64,000 bases of DNA from Hyphococcus sp. (GCA_028284345.1 JANQRY010000010.1:372001-436000); one strand, 5' to 3'; counted from the stretch's first letter, positions 44,927-54,352 are shown. Numbers and translations are program-made. Notes: generated from the sequence alone by a model not told the origin.

Positions 44927-45001
44927 TTCGTCAGTACCAACTCTCTGTTAGCCAACCATCGGAGATAGGTTCATCCCGCCCTAAAGAATACGCCAATAGG
45001 C

Positions 45002-46141
45002 TTAGTCATCTAAATTTTTGTTATCATTGCGCCGGTTTCGGATCGTCGTGATAAGCGTTTTACGGGCATGGACCATCCACAACTTCGCCAGTTCGTCAAC
45101 CGTGTCTGCGCCGGCGGCCTGCTCCTCGGGTAGACCCTCAGCACTCGCCGCAGCGCACGCCTTCCGGAAGCAATTCGTCGCCTCGGCTGCATCGCCCGAA
45201 TTTAGCGCGAGATTCCCGTATAGAAAGAGCGCCACCGGGCGAAGCGCCGGCCGCGACGGAATCTCTCGAATTCGTTCCTCCGCTTCCGCCAGCTCGCCGT
45301 TTTCAATAAGCGACATGATTAACAACGCGCGATCGATAGGACGGTTTAAACCGGCGTCTATCATTCGCCTGAACTGATCGACGGCGACATCGGGGCGTTC
45401 GGACCGCATGGCCGCGCGCAAAACCATATCTATTACTTTCCGATCGGCTGTTGATATCTCAGCGCCGCGTTCATGGTTTTGCAAGTTATCTTTCAGCGCA
45501 GCGACGGCTTCCTGTTCGCGCCCCTCAGCCCTCATAAGCTGAATATACGCCTTGACCGCGCGCACATTGGATGGATTTTGCTGCAGCAAGGCGTTCAACT
45601 TATCGATGGCGATATCGGTCCGACCGCGCTTTTTCTGTATGCGGGCCATCAACTCATAGGCGCGCTCTATTGATGGATCGAGATCAATGACGTGCTCGCA
45701 CAGCAGCAAGGCGCCGTCTAAATCATCTTCGAGCAACTTGACGACCGCCGCGCCTAGATGCGCGCGTGCGGAATTCGGCTCCAGTCTTAGCGCTTCAGCG
45801 AAGGCCGCCGCGGCGCTGTCTACATCCTTCATGCGCAGATGCACGAGCCCGATGGCGATGGGCGCGTCAACATACATCGGGGCCAGCGCCTTGGCCTTTT
45901 GCGCAGCGCGCAGCGCGTCGTCGCATTTACCCTGTTTTAGCAAAATGCGCGCGAGCGCCACGAAGCCTTGAAAGGCGTCGGGTTCAACACGCAGATAATC
46001 GAGAATAGCGGCTTGCGCGGCTTCGACGCCCTCTTCCTTTTCGATCACGCGAAACTGCTGAACGATGTCGGTCGCGCGGTGGGCAGCCGGGTCTGTCGGG
46101 CGGGAAGACGCCACAGAAACGCCTCCTCTAGAAAGCCGCAT
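45002..46141 (-). CDS. Tetratricopeptide-repeat protein
   Basis: 379 residues. At least seven TPR units can be read from about residue 45 onward (GFVALARILLKQGKCDDALRA; YVDAPIAIGLVHLRMKDVDS; ARAHLGAAVVKLLEDDLDGA; AYELMARIQKKRGRTDIAID), with the W/L-G-A-P spacing of TPR helices, ending with a basic tail (TLITTIRNRRNDNKNLDD). No signal peptide or membrane segment is seen. Such proteins act as scaffolds; in sulfated-glycan and lipid clusters TPRs often accompany sulfotransferases, and two sulfotransferase-like genes are close by. The partner is not known. Confidence 0.82.
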   Translation of the reverse strand: MRLSRGGVSVASSRPTDPAAHRATDIVQQFRVIEKEEGVEAAQAAILDYLRVEPDAFQGFVALARILLKQGKCDDALRAAQKAKALAPMYVDAPIAIGLVHLRMKDVDSAAAAFAEALRLEPNSARAHLGAAVVKLLEDDLDGALLLCEHVIDLDPSIERAYELMARIQKKRGRTDIAIDKLNALLQQNPSNVRAVKAYIQLMRAEGREQEAVAALKDNLQNHERGAEISTADRKVIDMVLRAAMRSERPDVAVDQFRRMIDAGLNRPIDRALLIMSLIENGELAEAEERIREIPSRPALRPVALFLYGNLALNSGDAAEATNCFRKACAAASAEGLPEEQAAGADTVDELAKLWMVHARKTLITTIRNRRNDNKNLDD

Positions 46142-46402
46142 GCAAGAAATAGCGAGACGACTCAGCGGCTGATCGTTCGAAACTTCTCCGCCGAAACGGT
46201 ATTAACGCTGATCGAGGCGCGGCGTCGGCGCGAATGCAGAGCAAAACAGAAGTCATTTATCCCACATCCAAGCACGCCGCTGACTTTTATATTCGCTACT
46301 GCACCGAATACGAGCCTGTCAAGCTGCGGACAAGCCCGTTTACCAATACCCAACGACGCAAGGGCTTATAAATTTTTTTCGATTTGAAACACCGCTTACG
46401 GA

Positions 46403-47449
46403 TCAAGCTGATGTTTCGGAAACGGCGACAATGAATTCGTTCTCGTTGCAAAAAACGCCGCATACGACGCCGTCGAATGCGCCTAACTGTTCAGAGTCAT
46501 TGTTTGTCGTAAAAGAATGAATTTCAGCCCCGCCGTCATCGCGCGTGAGCGCAGCAATCAGCGTATCTTCATTTGCTGCCAAATGCGTAAATGCGCCTTG
46601 CGCCCAGGCCGCGACCTTCGCAGCGCCGATCAAGGGGGTCATGAAGCCGTTTTCGCTTGGTCTCGCTTCGCCGCAAAGAATTTGCACATGGCCGTCAACG
46701 TCGACAGTGAGGATTTCTCCAGGGGAAGAAAATCCCAACATCCGCCGCCGTTCTATCGATGACAGTCCCACCGCCAGCGCCAGCTTATCGCCCCACCAAT
46801 AGCCGTCGCGCACAACGGAATTGAAGGCGTATCGCGCCGCCCCATCGCGGGCGATGGTCATCCAGCGGTCCTCGCCCTGTCGATACAGTTGAAAGCCGCG
46901 GCTTCGATCATCGATCGCGACCACCATGCGTCCGGCGCTGTCCGGCAGAAGGAGGCTCACCGCCTGGCCGGTTTCCAGTATCGGCCCGGCGATTGGCGGC
47001 GCGAAAAGCGGTTTGTCCAAATCCGCGCTATCATCGTTTATGGCTGAAAACGACGTTTCGCCGGCGGCATTCTGAAATACCGCAACAGGTTTGCCGTCAA
47101 CGGCGAACACACGCGCGGGGAGCAGGTCCGATGCGTCAGCGCGCCAGCGCGTAGTGGACCGGCGGCCGTCGATTTCAAGGACTCCCTGGCCGGGAAGAAG
47201 ACAGATCAGCCGTCTTTTTGATAATGCAATGATATCGGCGGCGCATCCTTCATTGGGCTCAGCGCCTTTCCAAAGCTCGGTCGCGGCGCCTTTCAAGTCC
47301 CACAAAGAAATACATGCCACTCCTTCGGCGTCCCGGCCCACGCTCGCTATGTGAAGACGGCTCGTCAAACCGACGGACAGCATGGCGGCCGCGTCGGGCG
47401 CCCGCCCGCCTCGCTCTCCGACCTGCACCACCCGGACGCGCGGCGCCAT
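46403..47449 (-). CDS. Protein of unknown function, predicted beta-propeller
   Basis: About 348 residues from the ATG at 47449, two bases after the sulfotransferase stop codon, so coupling is likely; an earlier TTG would overlap that gene. No family is recognised. The protein is almost all beta with repeating hydrophobic strands and turn motifs (IASVGRDAEGVACISLWDL; VAVFQNAAGETSFSAIN; RDGYWWGDKLALAVG; EILTVDVDGHVQILCG), the appearance of a divergent propeller. No signal peptide is present. It lies in the block of sulfotransferases and dioxygenase; function is unknown. Confidence 0.65.
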   Translation of the reverse strand: MAPRVRVVQVGERGGRAPDAAAMLSVGLTSRLHIASVGRDAEGVACISLWDLKGAATELWKGAEPNEGCAADIIALSKRRLICLLPGQGVLEIDGRRSTTRWRADASDLLPARVFAVDGKPVAVFQNAAGETSFSAINDDSADLDKPLFAPPIAGPILETGQAVSLLLPDSAGRMVVAIDDRSRGFQLYRQGEDRWMTIARDGAARYAFNSVVRDGYWWGDKLALAVGLSSIERRRMLGFSSPGEILTVDVDGHVQILCGEARPSENGFMTPLIGAAKVAAWAQGAFTHLAANEDTLIAALTRDDGGAEIHSFTTNNDSEQLGAFDGVVCGVFCNENEFIVAVSETSA

Positions 47450-47451
47450 CT

Positions 47452-48363
47452 TTATTGGTAACCCAGACAATTGGCGAGTTGGGTGAGGTAGTCGCGACGA
47501 CCTTGATCGTATTTTGCGCCGTCGCCGTTTTCGAGGAAATCTTTCAGACTTCCCAAAGTTGGCTTACCGGGCCGGAATTTAGGACTAGAAATGAATTTCG
47601 GGTCATTTCCAAACGGCGCAATGGCCGGTCCTGGCCTGGCGTAGGGCGAGTCCTCAGGTCGCAACATGGCTGCAATCGCTTCATCATCGGTTCGCAATTG
47701 CAGCCACTCAGCCACTTGGCGCATCATGTTTTCCGCGTCTGCCAATACGTCTTCGCCACGAAGGCGCAGATACTGGCCCGGCGCGAGCGTCGCGCAAAAA
47801 TCAAGGATGTTTCGCTGCGTCAGCGGCCAGGCCGTCATCGAATTTTCCAGCCGGATCCTTTTTTCTTCTTCGCTTAAACGGGGCAAATTGGCGATATACT
47901 CATCGAGCGACTTTTTCAGATTCACAGGGTGACGGGTAACATGAATGTATAAGGCGTTCGGAAATGATTTTCGCACGCGATTGAGCGCGGAGGGTTGAAA
48001 CACAAGGGTCGGCGTTTTTTCAAGGCAGAACTTCGCGCCCTTTGCAGCGCTTGCTTTCTCCATGATATATTGAAGCGCGTCTTTTGATTTCCAATCGCGC
48101 CGGTCCTCAAGCCAGTTGGCGGCCGACAGAACGTTTTCGGTCGATTGCCCGCCGAATTCCAATTCCGCCAATGCGCGAAGCAGCCCTTGAGACCCCAGAT
48201 ACTGCCGCCTCTTTCGGCCCCATTCAATGACTTCGCCGACAGTACCCCGCATCACCAGGTGCAATTCCGGGAACCCGTAGATTTCCGGATGCTGACCAAT
48301 CATCGTAGAGACAAGCGATGAAAATGATCGCGGCGGGCACAACATCATTAACAAACGCGCCAT
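47452..48363 (-). CDS. Sulfotransferase-family protein
   Basis: 303 residues. Near the start LMMLCPPRSFSSLVSTMIGQ fits the 5'-phosphosulfate-binding loop, and YIHVTRHPVNLKKSLDEYI fits the 3'-phosphate-binding strand of PAPS-dependent sulfotransferases. FCLEKTP between them is also typical. It probably moves sulfate from PAPS to a hydroxyl or amine in the cytoplasm. It is five bases from the preceding unknown gene and two bases from the following one. With the second sulfotransferase-like gene at 50088 it suggests a sulfated product of this cluster, but the acceptor is inferred. Confidence 0.82.
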   Translation of the reverse strand: MARLLMMLCPPRSFSSLVSTMIGQHPEIYGFPELHLVMRGTVGEVIEWGRKRRQYLGSQGLLRALAELEFGGQSTENVLSAANWLEDRRDWKSKDALQYIMEKASAAKGAKFCLEKTPTLVFQPSALNRVRKSFPNALYIHVTRHPVNLKKSLDEYIANLPRLSEEEKRIRLENSMTAWPLTQRNILDFCATLAPGQYLRLRGEDVLADAENMMRQVAEWLQLRTDDEAIAAMLRPEDSPYARPGPAIAPFGNDPKFISSPKFRPGKPTLGSLKDFLENGDGAKYDQGRRDYLTQLANCLGYQ

Positions 48364-48368
48364 CGCAG

Positions 48369-48989
48369 TCAGTCCGTATCATCTTTCGTAGAAACCGACC
48401 CATTGTCAGGCGGCAATTCCTCGAGACGTTGCCTGAGCCGATCAAGCAGCATGCCAAGCCCCTTGTCGACGGTTTCAACAATCGTTTTCCGCGCGATCAG
48501 TTCACGCTGCAATATCAGCAATTCGTGCCGCCCGCTTGTGTCGATCAGGTTCAGGCTTTCTTCGTGAATCTGGTCGCGCAAGGAGCGCCAAACAGCTGCC
48601 GCCCCGCGAAGCCCGGCTTCTTCAGGCCGTTCCGTGAGATATGGTTTTTCAAGCAGGTTCGCGCGTAACTCCGTATCGACTTCGCGCGGATCAACACGAT
48701 TTCGCAGCGCCTTTTCCCGCAGGAATTCCATATAGTCCGCGGAAAAGGGGTCGCGCGCCGCAATCTCGTCTCGCGAATCCGGCATCGGATCGCGGACCAA
48801 CGCTTCATCAAGAAACAGATCGCGTTCTGACAAGACGTCGTCTAGCGAAACGCTTTCGATGTCGCCGACGATGTCAGGATCATTCGCCTCATTGTCGTCG
48901 CCCGGCAGGTTTTGAGCCGACGTCTTTTGCTTGGTATCAGCGCGCGATGCTTTTTTCTTGTCAGGCGGCGCCTTGTCATTGCCCGCCAT
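48369..48989 (-). CDS. Acidic protein of unknown function
   Basis: About 206 residues from the ATG at 48989. No family recognised. The N-terminus is charged and low-complexity (MAGNDKAPPDKKKASRADTK), the middle is very rich in Asp and Glu (DDNEANDPDIVGDIESVSLD), and the C-terminal part is probably helical with a coiled-coil look (VETVDKGLGMLLDRLRQRLEELP). No signal peptide or membrane segment. It lies 42 bases after the dioxygenase gene and five bases before the sulfotransferase, so it is an integral member of this transcription unit and may be an accessory or scaffold protein. Confidence 0.7.
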   Translation of the reverse strand: MAGNDKAPPDKKKASRADTKQKTSAQNLPGDDNEANDPDIVGDIESVSLDDVLSERDLFLDEALVRDPMPDSRDEIAARDPFSADYMEFLREKALRNRVDPREVDTELRANLLEKPYLTERPEEAGLRGAAAVWRSLRDQIHEESLNLIDTSGRHELLILQRELIARKTIVETVDKGLGMLLDRLRQRLEELPPDNGSVSTKDDTD

Positions 48990-49037
48990 TTTCAAACTCC
49001 GTCATGATATGCAGTCAATATTCGCCGCCGCAGTTTC

Positions 49038-49976
49038 TTATACGCCTTGGCCATGCAGGGCTTCCGCGCTTAGCCTCATGATGATGTCCCGTCCGGTGTC
49101 GTCATAAGCCCGCCGGCCATGCATGACCCGCATATTATCGACGACGGCGACCATGCCGGGCGCCCAGGGAACCTCAACCGTTAAAGACTCTGCAATGGCA
49201 TTGATTTCCATCAGCATGGACTTCGACAGTTCAGAGTCGTCCTCGAAGCGAACGAAGCTATCATCCATGTCGGCGATATATTCGCGCGCCGCCCAGACAA
49301 GAACCGAGTTGACAAAGGCGCGCCCGGATTTGTGATCATTATAGGCATAGCAAGTGTGCACCGTTTCGATACCGCCATCCGCATGGGTCGTCAGCGACAC
49401 ATTCATCTTTGCACAAATCGCTTTCACAGCCTCGAGATTATCGACCTTGTAGACCGCTTTCCAGCTTTCATCCGTATAAATTCGACGGTATTTCAGTTTT
49501 CTCTCTGTAAAGAGCGTACGCACGGCTTCCGGAAGCGCATTCCATAGCAACACGCCGTCACAGATCGTTGTTTCTCCGCGCTCGTCGGCGGGACGAATAC
49601 AGCAGAAAAACAGCGCTGGCGGCCGGGGCTGCGTATAGAACATTTCGCCATGCAACGGGATCGCCTGCCTTGCGACGGCGCCGCCGGTGACCGTTAACAC
49701 CGTTTTGCTGTCGCCATAGGCAGAGTCACGTTCGTTATTCGCGCCGCCTACATATTCCATAAAGTTATTCGAATAGCGTTCCGTGAACGCCACAAAACCT
49801 GGCCGGTCCACGTCCAAGCCCCGGAGGAGCACGGCGCCATGTTCGTGGTAAGCATCAAGCACCGTCTGGGACTCAATTTCAACAGCGGAGCGTGCACCGG
49901 CGAAATCCAAAATGGCGCCAGCTTGTAACGGCGTAATCGTTATGCCGGCGGAATCGGCGTTTTGCTGCTTGGTCAT
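49038..49976 (-). CDS. TauD/TfdA-family Fe(II)/2-oxoglutarate dioxygenase, SyrP-like
   Basis: About 312 residues from the ATG at 49976 (MTKQQNADSAG); longer frames upstream begin with non-homologous sequence. The metal-binding triad is PLHGEMFYT (His-x-Glu, as in SyrP and clavaminate synthase rather than the usual His-x-Asp) and the distal His in NMRVMHGRRAY; the 2-oxoglutarate Arg is in IIMRLSAEAL. PRPPALFFCCIRPADERGETTI is the segment typical of SyrP-like hydroxylases of carrier-bound acyl groups. It probably hydroxylates the chain, producing a site the sulfotransferases could use. Target is inferred. Confidence 0.85.
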   Translation of the reverse strand: MTKQQNADSAGITITPLQAGAILDFAGARSAVEIESQTVLDAYHEHGAVLLRGLDVDRPGFVAFTERYSNNFMEYVGGANNERDSAYGDSKTVLTVTGGAVARQAIPLHGEMFYTQPRPPALFFCCIRPADERGETTICDGVLLWNALPEAVRTLFTERKLKYRRIYTDESWKAVYKVDNLEAVKAICAKMNVSLTTHADGGIETVHTCYAYNDHKSGRAFVNSVLVWAAREYIADMDDSFVRFEDDSELSKSMLMEINAIAESLTVEVPWAPGMVAVVDNMRVMHGRRAYDDTGRDIIMRLSAEALHGQGV

Positions 49977-50087
49977 CCTGGCGCCAACCCATAAGATGCG
50001 ACTATCAATAGCATGCCATAATTCACCGCAACGCCGCCAGTGCGACATACTCGCCGCGTCGCGGTTAACCAAAAACTACGAGTATAG

Positions 50088-51068
50088 CTAAACTATGCTA
50101 TAGCCGAATTCCAGCGCCAGCGCCGCCACTTCAGGTACGATCCGTCCGCCGTCGCCGCGCCACGGCAAGGGCGCATCTGTCTCAATCGGATTGGATTGTC
50201 CTTGCGACGCGCGAAATTGTGCGGCGATCGGCTGGCGAAAAATCTCGTAATCCGCGCCGAAGGGCGCCGCATAGGATCCGGTTCCGTCGAACGGCGTCTG
50301 CGCAGCTTTCAGCATTGCCGAGACCCGCGCTTCGCTCGCATCAACGCCGAGCCATTGTAATAGCGCCTGGAGCGTTTGGTCCGGCGCCGCAAAGAGCGTT
50401 TCGATTTGCAGGCGCATCGCCCTATCAGACGGCGCATCTTTCAGCAGATCAAAAGCGGCCCGATGGGTGCGATGCCAGGCAAATTGCGGATCGAAAACGG
50501 GCGGCGTCGTCGACCAGTCGATGTATTGCTCTCCAATCTCAAATATATCATAGAACGGATGAAACCGACCGCGTTCGGACCACTGTTCAAAACTGGCGGT
50601 GACTGTTTGCCATACCGGCAAGCGCAGCGCGTTGCCCTGCGCAATGGGATCCCGGGTCAAATGAATAATCGCAGCGTCCTGACAAGCATTGAGAACGCGC
50701 TCCATAACGCTACGGCTTTGCGCATAGAGAGGGCTGTAGTCGACCAAACGCTGAGGCGCGGCCAGCGCTGTGAGTTGCTTGTATACCGCTTCCGCCGGTT
50801 CCTCGATGCGGCGGCCCATCCACCGCATCGCCGCATATGCCGACTGTACGCTTTGTTCGCCGGTTAAACGATCGCCAAGAAACCGCAACAGGCCATGAAT
50901 ATTGCTGTCGCGCGGCACGCGCGCGTAGCGCCTGAGTTGCCAAAGATCTTCAAACGCCAGAACGTTCAGTTGAGGAGCGCCATAGAACTCCGGGTGTGCG
51001 CCCAATATGGCCGATAGATAACTGCCGCCTGATTCACGCGATGCAAGGATGATAACGGGCCGCGCCAT
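50088..51068 (-). CDS. Second sulfotransferase-like protein
   Basis: About 326 residues from the ATG at 51068. The loop IILASRESGGSYLSAILGAH stands where the PAPS 5'-phosphosulfate motif lies, with LIDYSPLYA-like middle (RLVDYSPLYAQ) and IIHLTRDPIAQGNAL for the 3'-phosphate motif. The overall plan follows the other sulfotransferase at 47452, but the P-loop Lys/Pro is replaced (ASRESGGS against CPPRSFSS), so activity may differ. It lies two to five bases after the SBBP-repeat gene and before the dioxygenase gene. Either a second acceptor or a related transfer is possible. Confidence 0.75.
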   Translation of the reverse strand: MARPVIILASRESGGSYLSAILGAHPEFYGAPQLNVLAFEDLWQLRRYARVPRDSNIHGLLRFLGDRLTGEQSVQSAYAAMRWMGRRIEEPAEAVYKQLTALAAPQRLVDYSPLYAQSRSVMERVLNACQDAAIIHLTRDPIAQGNALRLPVWQTVTASFEQWSERGRFHPFYDIFEIGEQYIDWSTTPPVFDPQFAWHRTHRAAFDLLKDAPSDRAMRLQIETLFAAPDQTLQALLQWLGVDASEARVSAMLKAAQTPFDGTGSYAAPFGADYEIFRQPIAAQFRASQGQSNPIETDAPLPWRGDGGRIVPEVAALALEFGYSIV

Positions 51069-51073
51069 CAATC

Positions 51074-52513
51074 TTATTTTCCGTCAAGGCGATAAAAGAC
51101 GACTGCTGAATCGCGCTCCGACGGCGTGCGCATTTCCGTACTGCCAACGCGCAGGCCGCCGCGAAATCGCAACGCCTGCGCGAGGTATTTTGCATCGCGC
51201 GACACCGAAAGGACGTCGCCCAATGCGCCGGCGCCGCGTTCGTTGGGTTCAGGCGTGAAAATGAACCGCGGTCGACCGTCGGCGGTGAACCCCGCAATAT
51301 AGCTCGTTGGAAGCCCGCCAGGCGGCTGAATAACATCAAGTTGTTCTTTATTACGGCGCACGGTGACTTTCTGATCAATCAGCCCGGAAACAATAACCCC
51401 GCGCTGATCGGACTGCATCTCTGCGCCCTCGCCATGACCGGGCCCCGCCATGGAAACCATCCACTCCGGCTCGCCGCCGGCCGACAATCTTAGCAAATAA
51501 TCGTCGCCCTTTCGGCCCAGCGCAGGCACTCGGCGATTGATCATGAATGTCCGCCCGTGAATCACGCCGGAAACGTATACCGATCCATTCGGCCCGGCCG
51601 CGAGACCGCGCACATTGTCCCTCCTTCGGCCGCCGACAGGCAGAAGCCATTGCACTTCGCCGTCCGAATTCAGTTTGGCGACCGCCCCATCCCAGCCGCC
51701 AAAACTCTCCAGCCGCATTCCGTCAATTTCAAGTTCGCCGCGATATTGGAAACCGACAAACACGGTCCCTGCATCATTGATTGCAATTGCGCGAATCCGC
51801 TCCGTGCCGGATCCGCTCACTGGCCGCACCCAAACAACGCCGCCGTCAGGCCGCATTCGGATAACAAACGAATCGCGACGGCCGCCGCCATACGAAAATT
51901 TTTGTCCGTCGACCGAAAAGTCCCCTTCGCTGATCCCGCTGACAACGATTTCGCCGTTCGCGAGCACGGCCACCTCGTTGCCGCCGGCGCCAGCAACGCC
52001 GCCAAAGGACTTGGCCCACTTCAGCGATCCATCGGGAGAAAACTTCGCGATGAACATATCGACGGATCCGCGACTGGTCAGCGTCGTCCCGCCGAAATCC
52101 ACACTGTCGCTGAACCAACCGCTTGCAATAATATTCCCGGCACCGTCCGTGGTCAGATCATATGTGTTGTCATCGCCTGATCCGCCAATGCGCATGGACC
52201 AGTTCAAGGTCCCGTTCGGCGAATAGCTGGCAAGAAAAATGTCGCCCTCGCCGCGACTTCGATATGTATCTTCGCCTAACCGGATTTGATTACGGAAAAT
52301 CCCTGAGATGATTGTGTTTCCCGACGGATCAACCGAAATGCCATCGATCTCGTCCGGCGCCGCGTCGATTTCTCCAACCGGCGCCGCCCAGACGACTTCA
52401 GGCGAGGTCCACACATGCTTTGACGACGCCGCACATGCAGACGTAAACGCGATCAGCAGCGCCGATGTTATTGTTGCAGCGGTCCAAACTTCTATCTTGC
52501 GCAACCGTGCCAT
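51074..52513 (-). CDS. Exported SBBP-type beta-propeller protein
   Basis: 479 residues. Basic N-terminus and hydrophobic stretch (IEVWTAATITSALLIAFTSAC) make a signal peptide; the Cys within it may be a lipobox, though TSAC is a weak one. From about residue 45 six or more repeats of the SBBP type are visible (VDPSGNTIISGIFRNQIRLG; TTDGAGNIIASGWFSDSVDF; FIAKFSPDGSLKWAKSFGG; LAAGPNGSVYVSGVIHG). Such propellers bind ligands or partners at the cell surface. Its start overlaps the end of the upstream gene by 22 bases, so it is co-transcribed with it. Confidence 0.8.
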   Translation of the reverse strand: MARLRKIEVWTAATITSALLIAFTSACAASSKHVWTSPEVVWAAPVGEIDAAPDEIDGISVDPSGNTIISGIFRNQIRLGEDTYRSRGEGDIFLASYSPNGTLNWSMRIGGSGDDNTYDLTTDGAGNIIASGWFSDSVDFGGTTLTSRGSVDMFIAKFSPDGSLKWAKSFGGVAGAGGNEVAVLANGEIVVSGISEGDFSVDGQKFSYGGGRRDSFVIRMRPDGGVVWVRPVSGSGTERIRAIAINDAGTVFVGFQYRGELEIDGMRLESFGGWDGAVAKLNSDGEVQWLLPVGGRRRDNVRGLAAGPNGSVYVSGVIHGRTFMINRRVPALGRKGDDYLLRLSAGGEPEWMVSMAGPGHGEGAEMQSDQRGVIVSGLIDQKVTVRRNKEQLDVIQPPGGLPTSYIAGFTADGRPRFIFTPEPNERGAGALGDVLSVSRDAKYLAQALRFRGGLRVGSTEMRTPSERDSAVVFYRLDGK

Positions 52514-54063
52514 ATTTCGGTTCCCCCTCTGGGATTAAAGCGATACTCCCACGCACCATCTGGTTTTCGAAACGCCGAATGCGGACCAAACTGGTTCTGA
52601 GACCCAATGTAAACGCCATGCGGCGTACTCAATATATTTCTGACGCCATGATTGAAGGGATTTTCAAAGCCGCAGCGCGTTACCGGCACCCAGTTCTCGC
52701 CATCTCGGCTTCGCCAAAGGTCATAGCCGCCCCAGGTTTCGACAAATTCTTCAATATCAATCCGGCTAAAGATCTTCGCCGCCGGCGAACCCAGCTTCTC
52801 CATGTCCCGATACAACAGAAATACGAGCCAGTCTTGCGTGCCGGCATACAGCCAGCCATCGTGAACGCCTTGCTTATAGATGGATCCGGAAAATGCGTTG
52901 TTAAATCCCGGCAACATCCCGGAAAGCGGGCCGTCGGGCGTCCGTTTATTACCGACAATAACGTCATAGGCGCCGCTGCGGGGATCAAACCGAATGAGTT
53001 CAGGCCCTACGGGGCCGACTTTATTGGCCTTGTCGATGCCGCCCTTTTGCACGCCCGACCCTATGTAGATGTCGCCGTGAAACTCAGCCATGGAAACGAC
53101 CCCCTGGCTGGTCCGGCCGCGCTCAGCGCCGTCTTTCAATAGTTGCGTCCATTCAAATGGCGGTTCGCCTTCCGCTTTGGTGCGCCACAACTGATATCCC
53201 TTCGCAAGATTGGCCGTGCCGGCGTAGAGATAGTCGTCCGTTGCAAGCATCTCGAACACGCCGATATTGGAAAGATCGCCAAAGCCGCGGGTATTTGCAT
53301 GCGCCCACTCGCCTTTCGCTGGATCGCGGCTAACGAGAACGGCGGCAATGCCGGAGGCGTTTTGACGGCCGCCGGTCGCGCCCGTCGGGCTGGTGAAAAG
53401 CATGTCCTTGAACGGAACGAGGCTGCGCGTCGACGTGCAGTCAACGCCGCCGAGGCCAGGCGGGCCCGCCGCTTCGAAGGTCTCGCCGTCGGTCGACCGC
53501 AACAATTGCATGCCGTACCCGCGAGAGCGCGACCACGCCGAGACATAAAGAGCCGGCTCTGCATCGCTCGCGCCCTGAAACACCGCCATTGCGCGATAGC
53601 CAAGATCCCGGCTCATCCAGGTGCCGTCGCTGCCGTGAACCATGGGCGCTTGATAAACGCGCTTCCATTCGCCCGTTTCGGGATTTAAGCGCCAGATTTC
53701 GGCCCTCGCCCGTTTGGTTTCGAATTCCTGCGAATAAACCCGATGCTTGATTTCAACCGGCCATGCATCAAGGCTGACGTCTTTCATGCCGCCTTTGTCG
53801 CCGGCGCCAAGGAGCGCCATTGTGGCGCGCGACGTTCCAACAAGTATATGATCTTTGTAATACGCCATCGAGTGGGCGTAAGAATTATCGCCGTCGCCAA
53901 AACCGTTTTCGGAGACTTGGCGAAAATCAGCGCGATTTAATCCATATCCTGACAATTTGGAATTGCGCCTGTTTTGTTGTTGATTGGTTCGATTTCCGTC
54001 CACGGCGTGCGCGTTGGCTAGATCAGACCCCTTCGTCGAGGAAACAACGCCGAAATCCCCCAT
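52492..54063 (-). CDS. Large protein of unknown function, predicted beta-propeller
   Basis: About 523 residues from the ATG at 54063, which has GGGTGAG upstream; a longer frame to 54183 begins with an implausible leader. Repeating units such as HSMAYYKDHILVGTSRATM, YLYAGTANLAKGYQLWR, DIYIGSGVQKGG and GWLYAGTQDWLVFLLYR show a beta-propeller with a YxG(T/S) turn per blade, and Trp-rich turns (DLWRSRDGENWVPV). No known family is recognised. No clear signal peptide is seen with this start, so its location is uncertain. It is the first gene of the second minus-strand block. Confidence 0.68.
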   Translation of the reverse strand: MGDFGVVSSTKGSDLANAHAVDGNRTNQQQNRRNSKLSGYGLNRADFRQVSENGFGDGDNSYAHSMAYYKDHILVGTSRATMALLGAGDKGGMKDVSLDAWPVEIKHRVYSQEFETKRARAEIWRLNPETGEWKRVYQAPMVHGSDGTWMSRDLGYRAMAVFQGASDAEPALYVSAWSRSRGYGMQLLRSTDGETFEAAGPPGLGGVDCTSTRSLVPFKDMLFTSPTGATGGRQNASGIAAVLVSRDPAKGEWAHANTRGFGDLSNIGVFEMLATDDYLYAGTANLAKGYQLWRTKAEGEPPFEWTQLLKDGAERGRTSQGVVSMAEFHGDIYIGSGVQKGGIDKANKVGPVGPELIRFDPRSGAYDVIVGNKRTPDGPLSGMLPGFNNAFSGSIYKQGVHDGWLYAGTQDWLVFLLYRDMEKLGSPAAKIFSRIDIEEFVETWGGYDLWRSRDGENWVPVTRCGFENPFNHGVRNILSTPHGVYIGSQNQFGPHSAFRKPDGAWEYRFNPRGGTEIWHGCAR

Positions 54064-54352
54064 CTGAATACTCACCCAAACACACGCAGCACAGTCTCGC
54101 CAACGTAACATAAAGATATCACGGCGTCCCTTAAAACGCCAGTGCGCGTTGCGCCGGGCGGCAAAGCGCGGGGGTCGGCCCAAGCTGGATTTTCAGCGCC
54201 GCCGACTCCAGCCAGCGTATGTGCAGGCGGCAGCGTCGACGCCGGCGCCTGGCTGCGCCGTTTGTCGGCTTGATATCAACCCACCGCCATGCGACGATTA
54301 CTGTTCCAAATTTTAAGGTCGCCGTAAAATTGAAAACTCATTTCTTCGCACT
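54064..54352. other. Divergent intergenic region
   Basis: About 290 bases between the block of cluster genes on minus and a small plus-strand gene. No gene or strong stem-loop followed by a T-run is seen. It should contain the promoter of the minus-strand block. Confidence 0.4.
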
